Shown here: one piece after another, positions 45,664 to 57,122 of the stretch
How positions within the stretch are numbered: the first letter of the stretch is position 1
Layout: every line of letters begins with the position of its first letter
Assembly: GCA_006384855.1 (NCBI GenBank)
Contig: VCJN01002642.1
Location: 83,094 to 147,093, forward strand
Reading direction: 5' to 3'
DNA length: 64,000 nt
Source: Tetraselmis striata
Lineage: Eukaryota; Chlorophyta; Chlorodendrophyceae; Chlorodendrales; Chlorodendraceae
Position numbers and translations under genes: made by a program
The notes under the pieces: generated by a model
Told to the model about the DNA's origin: nothing
The model's input: the letters and a program-made list of their open reading frames with translations, nothing else
The model's database searches: none

Positions 45664-47343
45664 TTGTTCAGGATTGGCCCAGGCCTAAGAACGTTCAGAA
45701 TGTCCAACAATATCTTGGTTTCTGCAATTTTTTACCGACGCTATGTGCGCAATTATTCTGCTGTTGCAGCACCGTTATATGCCCTCATCAGAAGGGATAA
45801 TATTTTTGATTGGACAGTTGAATGCCAAGCTGCATTTGTAAAACTGAAGCAAGCCTTGTGCCAGTCCCCAGTGCTGGCAAACCCTGTCACCGGCAAAGAT
45901 GCTGAGTTTGTAGTGGCTACTGACGCCAGCAAATATGCCTTAGGTGCAGTTCTGCTCCAGGCTAATGCTGATGGCCACTTACACCTCTGCAGCTAGTATG
46001 CAAAGACATTGCAGGCTGCACAGACGAATTATCCCACCTATGACCAAGAGCTCCTGGGTGTGGTATGTGCTTTGAAAGAATGGCGCTGCTACTTGGAAGG
46101 CAGTCGCTGTATTACAGTTATAACTGACCATGCCACATTGAGGCATTTTCCCACACAGGAAGGACTAGGCAGACGCCATGCCCTATGGTTACATGAGATT
46201 TCACCATACATGGCAGTCAACCCACAGACTAATGAACCTGTGTTGCAGATAGTATATCGCAAAGGCGCTGACATTGAGGCTGATGCTCTCTCTCGCCGCC
46301 CTGACTTGCATTATGCATTGACTGAATATGAAAACCAGTTGGTCGAAGCTGACCTTGAACAAATGCAGGACTATTCGTCAGCAATGTCCGCCCTGCAGAT
46401 TGACAGCAAGCTGATCAGCAAGATCAAAGCTGCCTACATCACTGATGTTGCCTACAGCCATGGACGCACCCCTAACGGTGTGCGTGATGGTCTCTACTAC
46501 ATAGCAGATAAGGTCTGTATACCCAATGATTCTGAACTGAGAAAACTCATCATTGAGAAGTATCATGTTGGTAATGGACACCCCAACCATACCCGCACTC
46601 TTACCGCCAACATACTGCGTATGTTTTGGTGGCCACGCATGAATACCACAGTTAAGCATTACTGCAAACACTGTGATACTTGCGATAGAATCAAAGCGGC
46701 TACCACCAAGCCTTATGGTTCTTTGTTTCCCTTGCCAAAGGCAACCAAGCCTTGGGCGATAATCTCTATGGATTTTCTAACCAACTTACCTGAGGTGGAT
46801 GGCTATGATGCTATTGCTACGATTGTTGATACATTCACTAAACAGTCACATTTTGTGCCATGCAATATTAAGATTGATGCGACACAGTTGGCCAGATTAT
46901 ATTTGGACAACATTTACAGACACCATGGTCTCAGCAGATGTATCATCTCTGACAGAGATCCCAGGTTCACTTCAGCGTTCTGGAAATCATTGTTTACAGC
47001 TCTGGAAACTAAGCTAAATATTTCCAGCGCTTACCTCCCGCAGACTGACGGTCAAACTGAACGCACCCAAAGAACTATCGAGCAAAAATTACGTGCGTTT
47101 GTTCACAAGCAACATGACTCTTGGTTAAGTCATTTGGCTCTTGCTGAATTCTCTTACAATAATTCAGTCCATTCATCAACACATTATGCCCCTTTTGAAG
47201 CAATTTATGGCATGATGCCAGTGACACCACCTGATATGATTGCTACTGCCAATGCACGCAACACAGTTGCAAATATTCTGAAAGATATTCACATGTTAAT
47301 TACTGAGCAACTGAAGCTTGCTGATGAATATCAAAAGGTCTAA
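45664..47343 (+). pseudogene. gypsy 1 RNase H and integrase
   Basis: RNase H: FDWTVECQAAFVKLKQAL, VVATDASKYALGAVLLQ, then after the TAG at 45994 YPTYDQELLGVVCALKEWR and VITDHATLRHF. Integrase: HHCC-type zinc region (HVGNGHPNH, CKHCDTC), catalytic core SMDFLTNLPEVDGYDAI and ISDRDPRFTSAFWKSL, DDE Glu in AYLPQTDGQTERTQRTIEQK. All catalytic positions I can see are kept, so damage is limited to stops and shifts. The frame closes with TAA at 47341 and resumes directly after it. Confidence 0.85.
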
Positions 47344-47850
47344 ACCGACCGCAAAAGCAGCCATGTTGAGTTCGCAGAAGGAGACAGAGTATGGCTCTCA
47401 ACGGAGCACTTGCTTAAACTACGCAACCAGCCGGCGCACAAGTTCCGACAGCGCTATATCGGCCCCTACCCGGTCACGGCCAAGATCTCCAGCCAAGCGT
47501 ATCGTTTGCGCCTGCCGCCAACGTTTGACTGCCACAATGTGTTTCACATCAGTCGACTGCGCCGGTGCGTCAACTCAGACGCACAGCCCGATACAATTCC
47601 GTCCAGTGTGGAGCCCCCTGTCGACGAGTTCACCGTTGAACGCGTGCTCGACTTCTCTATCGAGCGCCGCGAGGATCTGTTCAAGCGGGGACTTTGCCTC
47701 GTCTTTCCGGTGCGTTGGCTGAACTACGACTCAAGTCACGACAGCTGGGAGCCATACATCACGCTGCGACGTGTCGAGGCGCTACACATGACTTCGCGAG
47801 GGCGAGCCGACATCTGCAAGACACGCTATACGCTCAAAGGAATACGCCAA
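47344..47850 (+). pseudogene. gypsy 1 integrase C-terminus with chromodomain-like module
   Basis: In the same frame after the TAA at 47341: GDRVWLSTEHLLKLR, FRQRYIGPYPVTAKI and FHISRLRRC (integrase C-terminal GPY/F module), then FTVERVLDF, VFPVRWLNYDSSHDSWEP, which fits a chromodomain. Such domains steer chromoviruses to marked chromatin. The open frame runs on to 48102, but coding character fades after about 47850. Confidence 0.7.
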
Positions 47851-48109
47851 CCTGCGAGCGCGCCACCCGTCGCGTTTTCCGGAGTCCATTCCGGAGCGTT
47901 GACACCTACTGCTGCTGTTGCTGTTGCTATATCACGTTTCCACCGCCAACCGACATCTGCGCCAGGCGTTCGGCAACGCGAACAGACACTTTCCAATTCG
48001 CTCCGTTCTGGATTTTTCAGAGGGATGGGAATGTCAGGGTTACGCCTAGCGACTACCCTAGTACCACCACAAACCTGCGACGCCGAGATTATGGCCAAGT
48101 AATTGTACC

Positions 48110-49500
48110 TGTACTGTTGTACTGATATGTCAGCGTATTATGTACTGGTACGGCCACAACCAGACTACGTGTGAGGGAATGTGCGCTGGTGGTGGCTATT
48201 CCGCTACGGTGGTGGTCAGGTATATTCTGATTACATGCCGACATGCGCCGTGCCTGATATATCAGGCGGCGCGATGTGGCCGACAGGGCGCGGGGGCAGC
48301 CCGTCATCTGACGGGCGCGCGCTACGCGCCTAATGTGCTATGATGATTAGGGCTAGTGAGGGTATAGGATATATCCTCACAAGACGCCGGTAATGCTTCT
48401 TGTAACATACAGTACGCGCTACTCTTAACTATCAGGATACTAGCTGCCTATCCGCGGTGCCGAGTCGGACCGCTATAGGATAAATATTCGATGCCACCAA
48501 CATGTAACAGCGTAGATTACATTATGCAACCAACTCAATTCACTAACACTACGAGCAGAGCCCTGTTTCACCAAGTACTGCCACGAGTACTTACATATGG
48601 GGCTGCTTAGGCTCCGCATCGAGGCGAAGGAGCAACAAGAGCATCAGCGCGGGCGACTACAACAGTGACTCTGCGCAATGGGAAGAGGCGCAAGAAGCGA
48701 CACCATCCATCTTGACCCTTGCCCACCTGTCATGTGAGTGTGTACCTCATGTGTATGGCACGAGGCTTCTTGTAAGTTTGTAATAAATCCCAAATTCGGC
48801 TTTGCCGCTTGCCCTCTACCCATGCCCATGTTCAAACCCTTCCCTCGAAACCTCGGGGACCCGCGTGCGTTGTTGAGGGCCGCACCGGGTCCTTGCATGT
48901 GGAATCACACGTCTCCCTTCCCACGCATGGAGTAGGTATTGCGTGTCCGTTATGGCCCGAGCTGGGTTACATCCCCCGGCTTGAAACCGAGGGTGCACCC
49001 CTCCTATTGCGGCATGGGGATTGCCCGGCGTAGTGCGAAGCGGGTGCGGCCGTGCGTCGGGGTCAACCCTTGCCGCGAACGAAGTCCACTCAGCTCGTGT
49101 CCCTGATGGGGCTGTTTTTATAGGGCCATGCTCTCAAATTGCGAGGAAGCCCTTTGAGCCCCTGCTCCTACTATACGTACCCTCTAGTACATCAGTGGGG
49201 GTTCCGGGATGGTTGAGCAGCTCGGATATGGGCACATTGCGCGGGAGAAGGACACGAAGATACGTTTCCGTGTAACGCCGGGTTCCCTATATACCAATGC
49301 CACCCCAAGACGATCGGGCCACACACAACCAAGCCCCTTCACCTACGGGCGAGTGTAGAGCGGTGCCTGGCTACGGCACACGATATGCTTGAAGGGGAAG
49401 TTCAAAACTCCAGATACTAGACGGAGGCCGGTGCCGCGGGGCACCGCCGTGCTCACGATATATAGTCCATCACCACTTGAGAGTTCCCCGGAGAAGAGTG
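48110..49500. other. Intergenic stretch, nothing recognised
   Basis: Short motif-free open frames only. GTACTGGTAC-type motifs at 48115-48160. Confidence 0.4.
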
Positions 49501-49677
49501 CATGAGCCGAAGGGGCTTGGCCGTCCCCATCTATGTGAGATCGTGTGATGTGGAGCTGGTGCGGCGCGCGGGAGTGAGCTCTCGCGGCTTATTGGGGGCT
49601 GGTGGAACGGTATGCCGCCCTCGTGGTTGCCCATGCTTGCAAATTTATGATCTCGAGGCGATCACCGTGTCCACGAT

Positions 49678-50086
49678 TTGGGCATCGCTGTACGCCAAGA
49701 GGTGCTTGACGGCTTGTTCAAGCAGGCTATGCCTCTTGATAGCACTGTACCCAAGGATGCACTCAAGGACCCGGTGCCAGACGCAGAGCTCCCCCTCCCG
49801 GCGTTCGGCGTCATGACCGGGAGTTGGGATTCCCTGAGCTTGAAGCCCACGTTGCCGGAGTTCAAGAAAACCATGCGTTAAGGGGCCAAGACGTGCACTG
49901 ATGTGCTCCGGGCCACGGTTGTGGATCGCTTTCAACACAGCTTGTTGGGCGACATACAACGGGAGCTGGCAGTGCAGGATGCGGCGTGGCACAACACGGA
50001 GCCGGGACAGAAGGGCCCACTTCGAGACATCATGGACATGGACATGGGGCACTGGCATGGTCTTCATCAAAATAGGTGAGGCGAGC
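49678..50086 (+). pseudogene. Unrecognised open frame with one internal stop, probable element remnant
   Basis: One frame reads coherently (RQEVLDGLFKQAMPLDSTVP, GVMTGSWDSLSLKPTLPEFK), meets TAA at 49879-49881, and continues just as coherently in the same frame (TVVDRFQHSLLGDIQRELAV, RDIMDMDMGHWHGLHQ) to about 50086. The lone stop suggests a young lesion. No domain recognised; a structural protein of a retroelement is possible. Confidence 0.35.
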
Positions 50087-50952
50087 ACGGCGGGCGGGGG
50101 TGCGCCGCGTAATACGCGTTGCTGCCGGCGTTATCGTATGCTTGGCCGCGGATCCTGCATGGCGCCCTCTCATCGTGGGGCACTCGGTGCACCACCCATG
50201 CTCACCATGGGGCCTTACTCGCATGAGATTTCCTCGGGTTCCTGAGCTTGGTAGCAGCTCGAGAGCGTGCATGCTGCCTCATCATACGGCGTAGATTGAT
50301 TTCACCCGCCATCCGTTGCCGAAGCTGCGCATCTCGTCTGTGGATCACCTTCGCACAAACTTGCACGCATGGCCCGGACTCTTAACCGGGCGCGCATCAC
50401 TCATCCATTTCCCGCCTCGTCATACGTGCGGGACGCAGGCTTATGTTGATCTCCCAGCGCTGCTTTTTGCGGTGAATTTGTACGTACTAGCCTGGCCATA
50501 TTATTTTTGTAATCCACACGAGTACAAGTGCGCACCCGTGCTTTGCCTGCTTTGCCTGCGGCGCTGGTGCTGTGTACGAGTATTGCACGTGATGTTAATA
50601 TATTTGGCTGGCGCGATGTGTCCACGTATAGTACACGCCACTAAAAAACTGATCGCCTTTTGCAGGTAGCTCATTTAAATATGTATCTCCTTAGGAGATT
50701 CTGGTAGCAATGGTTGCAATTATGTATCAGGACACGGTAGTAATAACATAGCGCGAGCCGCCTAAAAGCGGCCCGCATCCCGCATCCCGCACGTACTGGT
50801 ACCAGTACGGTACTACTGCTGCGCCGGTAGTCAGCAGATGTTGCTGAACCGCTGAACAAGGTGCACGTTTCACAAGCGCTCATGGATGCCGCTATCTCCG
50901 CGTTAATTTATGAAACCGTGGGATCATTTAACATGGTTTTGTATATCACCGT

Positions 50953-51249
50953 ATGTACACAACCCGGTTGGCCCGGATTCATGCCATGCCTGAGCGGTTC
51001 CTGGAACACTGCCCTGCATGTGGCGGAGGTGATGAATCTGTGACTATCGAACAAATGTTGGTGGAGTGCCCGCGGTGGGGGTATCACTGTCATAATTTTG
51101 GATTGTTAGTTTCGGAGTTCAGGGATTTTATTAGTAGTCAGGTTATTGCGTCCACACCCGAGGACTTAACTGCAGCCTTTATATTTTGGGCGGGGTCCCC
51201 CCCTCCCTTCATGGCGCCCTTGATTGTACTAGGAATAACAGTAATTTAA
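50953..51249 (+). pseudogene. LINE 3' end fragment (CCHC tail)
   Basis: The reading RLARIHAMPERFLEHCPACG, then IEQMLVECPRW, is the C-terminal zinc-knuckle region seen after the RT/RNase H of many non-LTR retrotransposons (H-x-C-x2-C ... C). It ends at TAA 51247-51249. No RT is present upstream, so this is a 5'-truncated insertion, unrelated in sequence to the LINE at 11-17 kb. Confidence 0.5.
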
Positions 51250-52136
51250 CCTATTTTGCACCGTGGAATTCATTTTGCACCGTAGGGTTTGTTTATACCC
51301 TAGTTCCCGGGTCTACTATCAGTACTTAAGACTCATTGGTGATGTAGCTTGGGTTTGTAGACCTTGGGTGCAGTGCAACATTCATCAACATGCGCAGGCC
51401 AGCCGCGACGCATATCCAATGTTGGTTTTGGAGCATTTTGTCCAAAATGGGACAAGATGAGGCAAATCAATATTTATTATGATGATTACATCCACCGGCT
51501 AGCTAACCACCAGACGTTGCTAATAGTTTATTCGTTGAGCATCCCCAACTCAAGCAAGTCCTTCTTCGTGGCTGCGTTAAACTTGACGACTCCGCCGGGT
51601 TTGCGTTGTGTGACAATAATGGCATACTCTGTACGGGTACTGTATGATCGTAGCATCATTCATGTACGAGTACCTGCTGCTGTATCGTATGTGTGAGCGC
51701 GTGTGTCACGCGCCACAATACGAGTACTGGTGGATGATGAATCATGAGATGAGTCCTACTGGTACCGGTACACTGTTCAGTAGTAGTTACGGGATAATAC
51801 GCATGTGCGTACCCGTAGCGGGCATATATGTATAATGCACCTGCCTCTGTAACATCAGTTGTATACTTGTGTATAAACTGATGTGTCAACTACATGTGCG
51901 GAGGTCTCTAAGCGACGACCTCCTGTTCGACACTTCAAGGCACGACTCTCCACGGTGACGCGCTTAGCAGTGCGCGTGCCGCTTGGTGGTGGCTAGCTGT
52001 GAGCTAGCCATACGCATAAATAGCGGCGGGTGGTGACAACGTTGTAACCATTGTTTCTTTCTCTCTCTGCTGCCTTCTGTGTGTTTACGACAGCCTTGTC
52101 TGCTTGACCTGCGTGAGGCACCCTAGACTGTCGCAC
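51250..52136. promoter_or_regulatory. Possible 5' LTR region of gypsy 2
   Basis: A TATA-like ATAAATAG at about 52016 is followed by a pyrimidine-rich leader and then the gag-side ATG at 52215. LTR limits cannot be set because the 3' LTR is outside the window. Confidence 0.3.
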
Positions 52137-52153
52137 TGGTTTCGGAGCGACTG
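52137..52153 (+). promoter_or_regulatory. Possible primer-binding site of gypsy 2
   Basis: TGGTTTCGGAGCGACTG begins with the TGG expected opposite a tRNA CCA end and lies 62 nt before the first ATG, preceded by a CA as at an LTR end. The tRNA was not identified. Confidence 0.28.
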
Positions 52154-52214
52154 TTGCGCTCCTTATCCTAGCTTCCACTGCTTTATCTGAGATAACTCGA
52201 CTGAACAGTTCGAC

Positions 52215-52667
52215 ATGTCCGAGTCGATGAATTCTGCTGGCAAGAGCCGAGAGCTGCTGCTCAACGAGGAAAGTTCTGTCGACCTGTCGACTACCAAGGT
52301 TTGTGCAGCCGTGGTGGTGACTTACGGTAAGGGTCACTCGGTCGAACGCCAAGTGATTCTGACGACTGAACCGAACGCTAGATCGACTCTCTTCTTACCT
52401 GTCGGAAAGTCGATAGCGTCTGACAAGTCTGTGCGCGGCACGGCGGTGCGCAAACTGCGTGAAGAGACTGGCTTGCTTGTCGATGAAGATGATTTAGAAT
52501 TGTTCGACATTCTCACCATCGAGGGCATGCGTTGTTTCTTATATGCATCTAAGCTATCGGCGAAGCAGATAGCGAATGAGATGCGCACACCAGAGAGATC
52601 GCACGCCTTAGTCATGTCGCATTTAGTAGCACCGGTGGTTTCAGCTGGTGAAGAAACTAAATGCTGA
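52215..52667 (+). CDS. Nudix-like domain protein at the head of gypsy 2 (150 aa)
   Basis: The ATG at 52215 opens a complete 150-aa frame. KVCAAVVVTYGKGHSVERQV, LFLPVGKSIASDKSVRG, AVRKLREETGLLVDEDDLEL and MRCFLYASKL follow the Nudix fold order (strand, G-containing loop, Nudix helix, strand). In the Nudix box the acidic pair of REETGL is kept but the first Glu of the usual RE-x-x-EE is Lys, so hydrolase activity is uncertain. The frame overlaps the gag frame by 20 nt in a different register, so it may be a separate protein or be joined by frameshifting. Substrate unknown. Confidence 0.65.
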   Translation: MSESMNSAGKSRELLLNEESSVDLSTTKVCAAVVVTYGKGHSVERQVILTTEPNARSTLFLPVGKSIASDKSVRGTAVRKLREETGLLVDEDDLELFDILTIEGMRCFLYASKLSAKQIANEMRTPERSHALVMSHLVAPVVSAGEETKC

Positions 52668-53945
52668 TGATGGCGGCGCTGCATTACCCGACGTCGCGCG
52701 CACCTTCCCTGAGAGTATCACCCTAGACCCGGAGTCTGAGGATTCGTACTCCGTGAGCATTGCATTGAACAGTCAAGGCAAGCCTGTGCCGACGACTGTG
52801 TGGTACCCTCCGTTCATGATTCATACTGCGGTAAGTGATTCATGGGCAACCATTTATAAGTCTGTGTTGAATGGTTTCTGGATGAACCGTTCATACCCTG
52901 AGCTTCCTCAACAATTCGCATTTAGGTATGACTCTTGTGAGTCCCCTATCTGGCATGATGTGCATCGTTATCTAGTTGTAGATCCGATGGCAACTGACCT
53001 CAGCAATATAACAATCACTGACATACCATGGTATGAGACGCGTGATGCACAACTAACTAAGTCCCAGAGGAAGTCTGCTCAAACCCAGCCCAAGCAAGAT
53101 GGCCAGGATGTCCTCAAGCTAGATGTATGGCTGACTGGACTACCGGAGCTGCTTGGCACTGTGGGACTGAAGTCCACAACTGCATCTGGTCTTGCATATG
53201 CCGTGCAGACTCTGAGTGGCAAGTTCCAGCGTTGGTGGCAGGGATTTGATTCCAAGCCTCCTTCGCTACGTCCTACCAACGCTGCAGAGTTTGTGAAGGC
53301 AGTTAGAGACTCACCATTGATGCATGACATAGTGCATGATGCATGCATAGAGCTTGATGGCATCAAGCAGGTGTCTGCTGGTCCCCAAGACTCTCCCTTG
53401 GATTATAAGGACTTTGTGCAGACCTTCAACGATGTCCTAGCAAGGACCAGACTAACCCTTCCTGATGAGTTCATGGTCCTTAAGTTTGCATCTGCATTGA
53501 GTCACAATAAGCTTAAAGAGATTGCCCATAAGTTTGTGACTGACCAGAAGCGAGCTGGACAACCATCGACACTCGCTGAGCTACAGCAGTATACAACGGC
53601 GATGGTTGGGAGCAACAAGGCGCTTGGCAATGCGGCTAAGCCCGTGGCCAATGGACATCCTGCTGGCAATGGCAATGGAGGACATGACTCCAGCAAGAAG
53701 TCCAAGGCTGCCAACATGAGCAAGCGCAACCGTTGAGATGATGCTCCACCTGTCGCAACCAATGGACGCCACACCAACAACGGCAAGAGGCAGAAGTCCA
53801 GCGACGGGAAGCAGAAGGGTAATAACACCACAACACCTGGCAGAAAGATAGTAGATTATCTTAATCATGTCAAAATGCATGAGCCTGAGAAGTATGCTAA
53901 GCATCTGGCTGCTAAAACATGCTTTAAGTGTGGTGAGGATCACCT
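52648..53945 (+). pseudogene. gypsy 2 gag with nucleocapsid zinc knuckle (interrupted)
   Basis: A 362-codon frame (52648-53736) has the helical capsid character of Ty3 gag (KLDVWLTGLPELLGTVGL, SGKFQRWWQGFD, DYKDFVQTFNDVL, KFASALSHNKLKEIAHKF). A TGA at 53734 (probably CGA originally) is followed in frame by a basic Asn/Lys-rich stretch and the knuckle TCFKCGEDHL. The fourth ligand of the C-x2-C-x4-H-x4-C motif is absent here because the 6.3-kb insert begins at 53946; it reappears in frame at 60275 onward (LLKDCPKMK). Gag forms the virus-like particle and packages element RNA. Confidence 0.78.
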
Positions 53946-54006
53946 GGCACAGGGCACATTTTTGAGTCAAAACGGTCCAATTCCTGGACTCAAAAATGTG
54001 CCCCCC
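53946..54006 (+). repeat. Left TIR with internal hairpin
   Basis: Within the TIR, GGGCACATTTTTGAGTC (53952-53968) and its exact complement (53987-54003) form a perfect 17-bp hairpin with an 18-nt loop. Confidence 0.85.
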
Positions 54007-54148
54007 ACGTGATCGCTTAGGCTGGGATATGTACCCATTTTTCGGTCACATTTCAGGTGCAATGCAATACTATACGAGAGTATTAGAAATGGCACATCGG
54101 CGTGTCCTCTTCGCGCCCTCAGTCGCGTAAAGTACTATCCGCCTCACC

Positions 54149-54484
54149 TTGGAAGATTGCGGACGCGAGGGCATGGCGACTGCGTTTCAAGCGTTTCAAG
54201 CCTGGAAATCGAGCCTCGCTCGCGCAGAGAAGACGCCCCGGGCCTACGAGTCTATCGCCGACCTCAGAGATTGTGTTCGTCGCAACGAGATGCTACCTCT
54301 GAACCCTGCTGACAGCGACGCGGCGTTGGGGCGAGATGTCGGCGCAGGCGGCGGTGCGGGCTTCGCGTCCCGAGATGAGGGCTCCTTAGGCGGAGATGCG
54401 GGTCGGGGAGGCGGAGATGCGGCACCGCCACGTGAAGATGTGGCCCTGATGCGACTCCCACCAGCGGCACCCGAAGGCGCCTGA
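54149..54484 (+). CDS. Unrecognised open frame inside the TIR element
   Basis: The first 60 codons look protein-like (MATAFQAFQAWKSSLARAEK, then ESIADLRDCVRRNEMLPLN); the rest enters the 248-bp repeat and becomes Gly/Ala-rich. The opposite strand is also open (KELEDDDPFQAPKPKREA), in each repeat unit. Which strand is used, if any, is undecided. Not a recognisable transposase. Confidence 0.25.
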   Translation: MEDCGREGMATAFQAFQAWKSSLARAEKTPRAYESIADLRDCVRRNEMLPLNPADSDAALGRDVGAGGGAGFASRDEGSLGGDAGRGGGDAAPPREDVALMRLPPAAPEGA

Positions 54485-55130
54485 CGGCTTGACGGGGCTT
54501 CGCGTTTCGGCTTAGGCGCCTGGAAGGGGTCGTCGTCCTCCAACTCTTTCGCCATCTTAAAGGAGGAGTCGGCCCACGCTTCTTGGAATGCTTCTTGCGC
54601 AGCTTAATGGGCGACAAGCTGCTGCTCTTGCCTCAATAGGCGGAGATGCAGGTCGGGGAGGCGGAGATGCGGCACCGCCACGGGAAGATGTGGCCCTGCG
54701 ACTCCCACCAGCGGCACCCGAAGGCGCCTGACGGCTTGACGTGGCTTCGCGTTTCGGCTTAGGCGCCTGGAAGGGGTCGTCGTCCTCCAACTCTTTCGCC
54801 ATCTTAAAGGAGGAGTCGGCCCACACTTCTTGGAATGCTTCTTGCGCAGCTTATTGGGCTACAAGCTGCTGCTCTTGCCTCCATAGGTGGAAATGCGGGT
54901 CGGGGAGGCGGAGATGCGGCACCGCCACGGGAAGATGTGGCCCTGCGACTCCCACCAGCGGCACCCGAAGGCGCCTGACGGCTTGACGTGGCTTCGCGTT
55001 TCGGCTTAGGCGTCTGGAAGGGGTCGTCGTTCTCCAACTCTATCGCCATCTTGAAGGAGGACTCGGCCCGCGCTTCTTGGAATGCTTTTTGCGCAGCTTA
55101 ATGGGCGACAAGCTGGTCTTGCCTCCCGTG
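54380..55130. repeat. Three tandem copies of a ~248-bp unit
   Basis: The marker GCGGCACCGCCACG occurs at 54419, 54668 and 54916, giving periods of about 249 and 248. Units differ by few substitutions and a small indel. Confidence 0.85.
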
Positions 55131-55479
55131 CTCAACGCACCGTGCGGGCGCTTCGTCGCACTCGAAGGCTGAGGCTCACTCGGCGGCTTGGCAGTCTCCA
55201 AGGGACCAAGCCTGCTCGGGGGAGGGACGGAGCTGCTCGAAAGCTCTATCAAGAGACCTGCTGCAGCGCCGTTTTGGGAGCCATCTCCGCCGGACCCCGG
55301 TGGCGGTGGTTGAGATGCGGGCTTAGAGGACCCGCCAGCCTGACGCGGCGCCGCTACGACCTGGTAGTAGCGGTCGTCGACCAAGACGGTGGGGGGTAAA
55401 GAGCCGGCTCGGCAACCTTCCAGTATGAGGATTTTTATGACAAAAAGGGGATTTAATTGCCCATATGCTTTACAATACT

Positions 55480-56365
55480 ATACAGATTGCAAGGCAGTAC
55501 CACTAATGCCTGATATTTGCTCGCGGCACGCCGCAGATTGCTGCAGCGCTGCACCGCAGATGCTGCCTTTAGGCATGCTTCTATTGCCTAGATGGCTGCA
55601 AACCATTTCGTATGCGGGGCTGCATGGCATAGAAGGGATGTGAACACGCACCTGCTTGACGATACTATGCAGATTGCAAGGCAGTAGGGCTAATGCCTGA
55701 TATTTGCTGGCGGCACGCCGCAGATTGCTGCAGCGCTGCACCGCAGATGCTGCCTTAAGGCATGCTTTAATTGTCTAGATGGCTGCAAACCATTTATTAG
55801 TATGCGGGGCTGCATGGCATGAAAGGGATGTGAACACGCACCGGCTTGACGATACTATACGGACTGCAAGGCAGTAGGGCTAATGCCTGATATTTGCTGG
55901 CGGCACGCCGCAGATTGCTGAAGCGCTGCACCGCAGATGCTGCCTTAAGGCATGTTTTAATTGACTGGATGGCTGCAAACCATTTATTAGTATGCAGGGC
56001 TGTATGGCATGAAAGGGATATGAGCATGCACCTACTTGATGATACTATACGGACTGCAAGGCAGTAGGGCTAATACGATATATTTGCTGGCGGCACGCCG
56101 CAGATTGCTGCAGCGCTGCACCGCAGATGCTGCCTTAAGGCATGCTTCAATTGCCTGGATGGCTGCAAACCATTTATTAGTATGCGGGGCTGCATGGCAT
56201 AGAAGGGATATGAATACGCACCTGCTTGTCGATACCATACAGATTGCAGGGCAGTAGGGATAATACGTTATATTTGCTGGCGGCACGCCGCAGATTGCTG
56301 CAGCGCTGCAGCGCAGATGCTGCCTTTAAGCATGCTTTGATGGCCTAGATGGCTGCAAACCATTT
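55480..56365. repeat. Five tandem copies of a ~190-bp unit
   Basis: The marker CGGCACGCCGCAGATTGCTG starts at 55523, 55711, 55901, 56091 and 56281 (periods 188, 190, 190, 190). The units are AT-richer than the neighbouring arrays and visibly diverged from one another. Confidence 0.9.
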
Positions 56366-56419
56366 AGTATGCGGGGCTGCATGAATCACCAACATGCGCC
56401 GGTCGCCGCGCGTTGGCGC

Positions 56420-56954
56420 GTTGGCGCCCCGCTGCGCCGGCCGCGGCGCGTTGGCGCCCCGCTGCGCCGGCCGCGGCGCGTTGGCGCCCCGCTGCGCCGG
56501 CCGCGGCGCGTTGGCGCCCCGCTGCGCCGGCCGCGGCGCGTTGGCGCCCCGCTGCGCCGGCCGCGGCGCGTTGGCGCCCCGCTGCGCCGGCCGCGGCGCG
56601 TTGGCGCCCCGCTGCGCCGGCCGCGGCGCGTTGGCGCCCCGCTGCGCCGGCCGCGGCGCGTTGGCGCCCCGCTGCGCCGGCCGCGGCGCGTTGGCGCCCC
56701 GCTGCGCCGGCCGCGGCGCGTTGGCGCCCCGCTGCGCCGGCCGCGGCGCGTTGGCGCCCCGCTGCGCCGGCCGCGGCGCGTTGGCGCCCCGCTGCGCCGG
56801 CCGCGGCGCGTTGGCGCCCCGCTGCCCCGGCCGCGGCGCGTTGGCGCCCCGCTGCCCCGGCCGCGGCGCGTTGGCGCCCCGCTGCCCCGGCCGCGGCGCG
56901 TTGGCGCCCCGCTGCGCCGGCCGCGGCGCGTTGGCGCCCCGCTGCCCCGGCCGC
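56420..56954. repeat. Eighteen tandem copies of a 30-bp GC-rich unit
   Basis: Exact 30-bp period, last copy truncated. The unit contains the palindromes GGCGCC and GCGCCGGCCGCGGCGC. Copies 14, 15, 16 and 18 share one G-to-C variant; copy 17 lacks it. Because the period is ten codons and no stop occurs, frames on both strands are open; these are not evidence of a gene. Confidence 0.97.
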
Positions 56955-57122
56955 GCTAGCAAAGGAAGTGCGGTTTGTGAAATCGACGGACGGGAGTCGA
57001 TTAAACTCTTATCTGCGGTTGAGAATGATTTGTTGTGATGGTTGATTATGATTAATGAGGTATTGTCCAGGGAGCTATGGCAGCGAATTTCAAGCTGCAT
57101 GAATCCCTTGTCACGGACCAGA

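Larger units (their letters stand above)
45028..48100 (+). mobile_element. Ty3/gypsy (chromovirus-like) element, 5'-truncated and broken
   Basis: The order RT, RNase H, integrase, chromodomain-like tail identifies a Ty3/gypsy pol. No gag or protease precedes it, and no LTR pair could be recognised. Frame breaks lie at about 45455 and about 45650-45740; single in-frame stops lie at 45994 (TAG) and 47341 (TAA). Sequence is less GC-rich than the host genes, consistent with a separate base-composition history. Confidence 0.85.

Noticed and set aside
52215-52667. Recent bacterial transfer of a stand-alone Nudix gene
   Set aside because: The frame lies in register with a gypsy leader and overlaps gag; element-borne origin explains it without a separate transfer.
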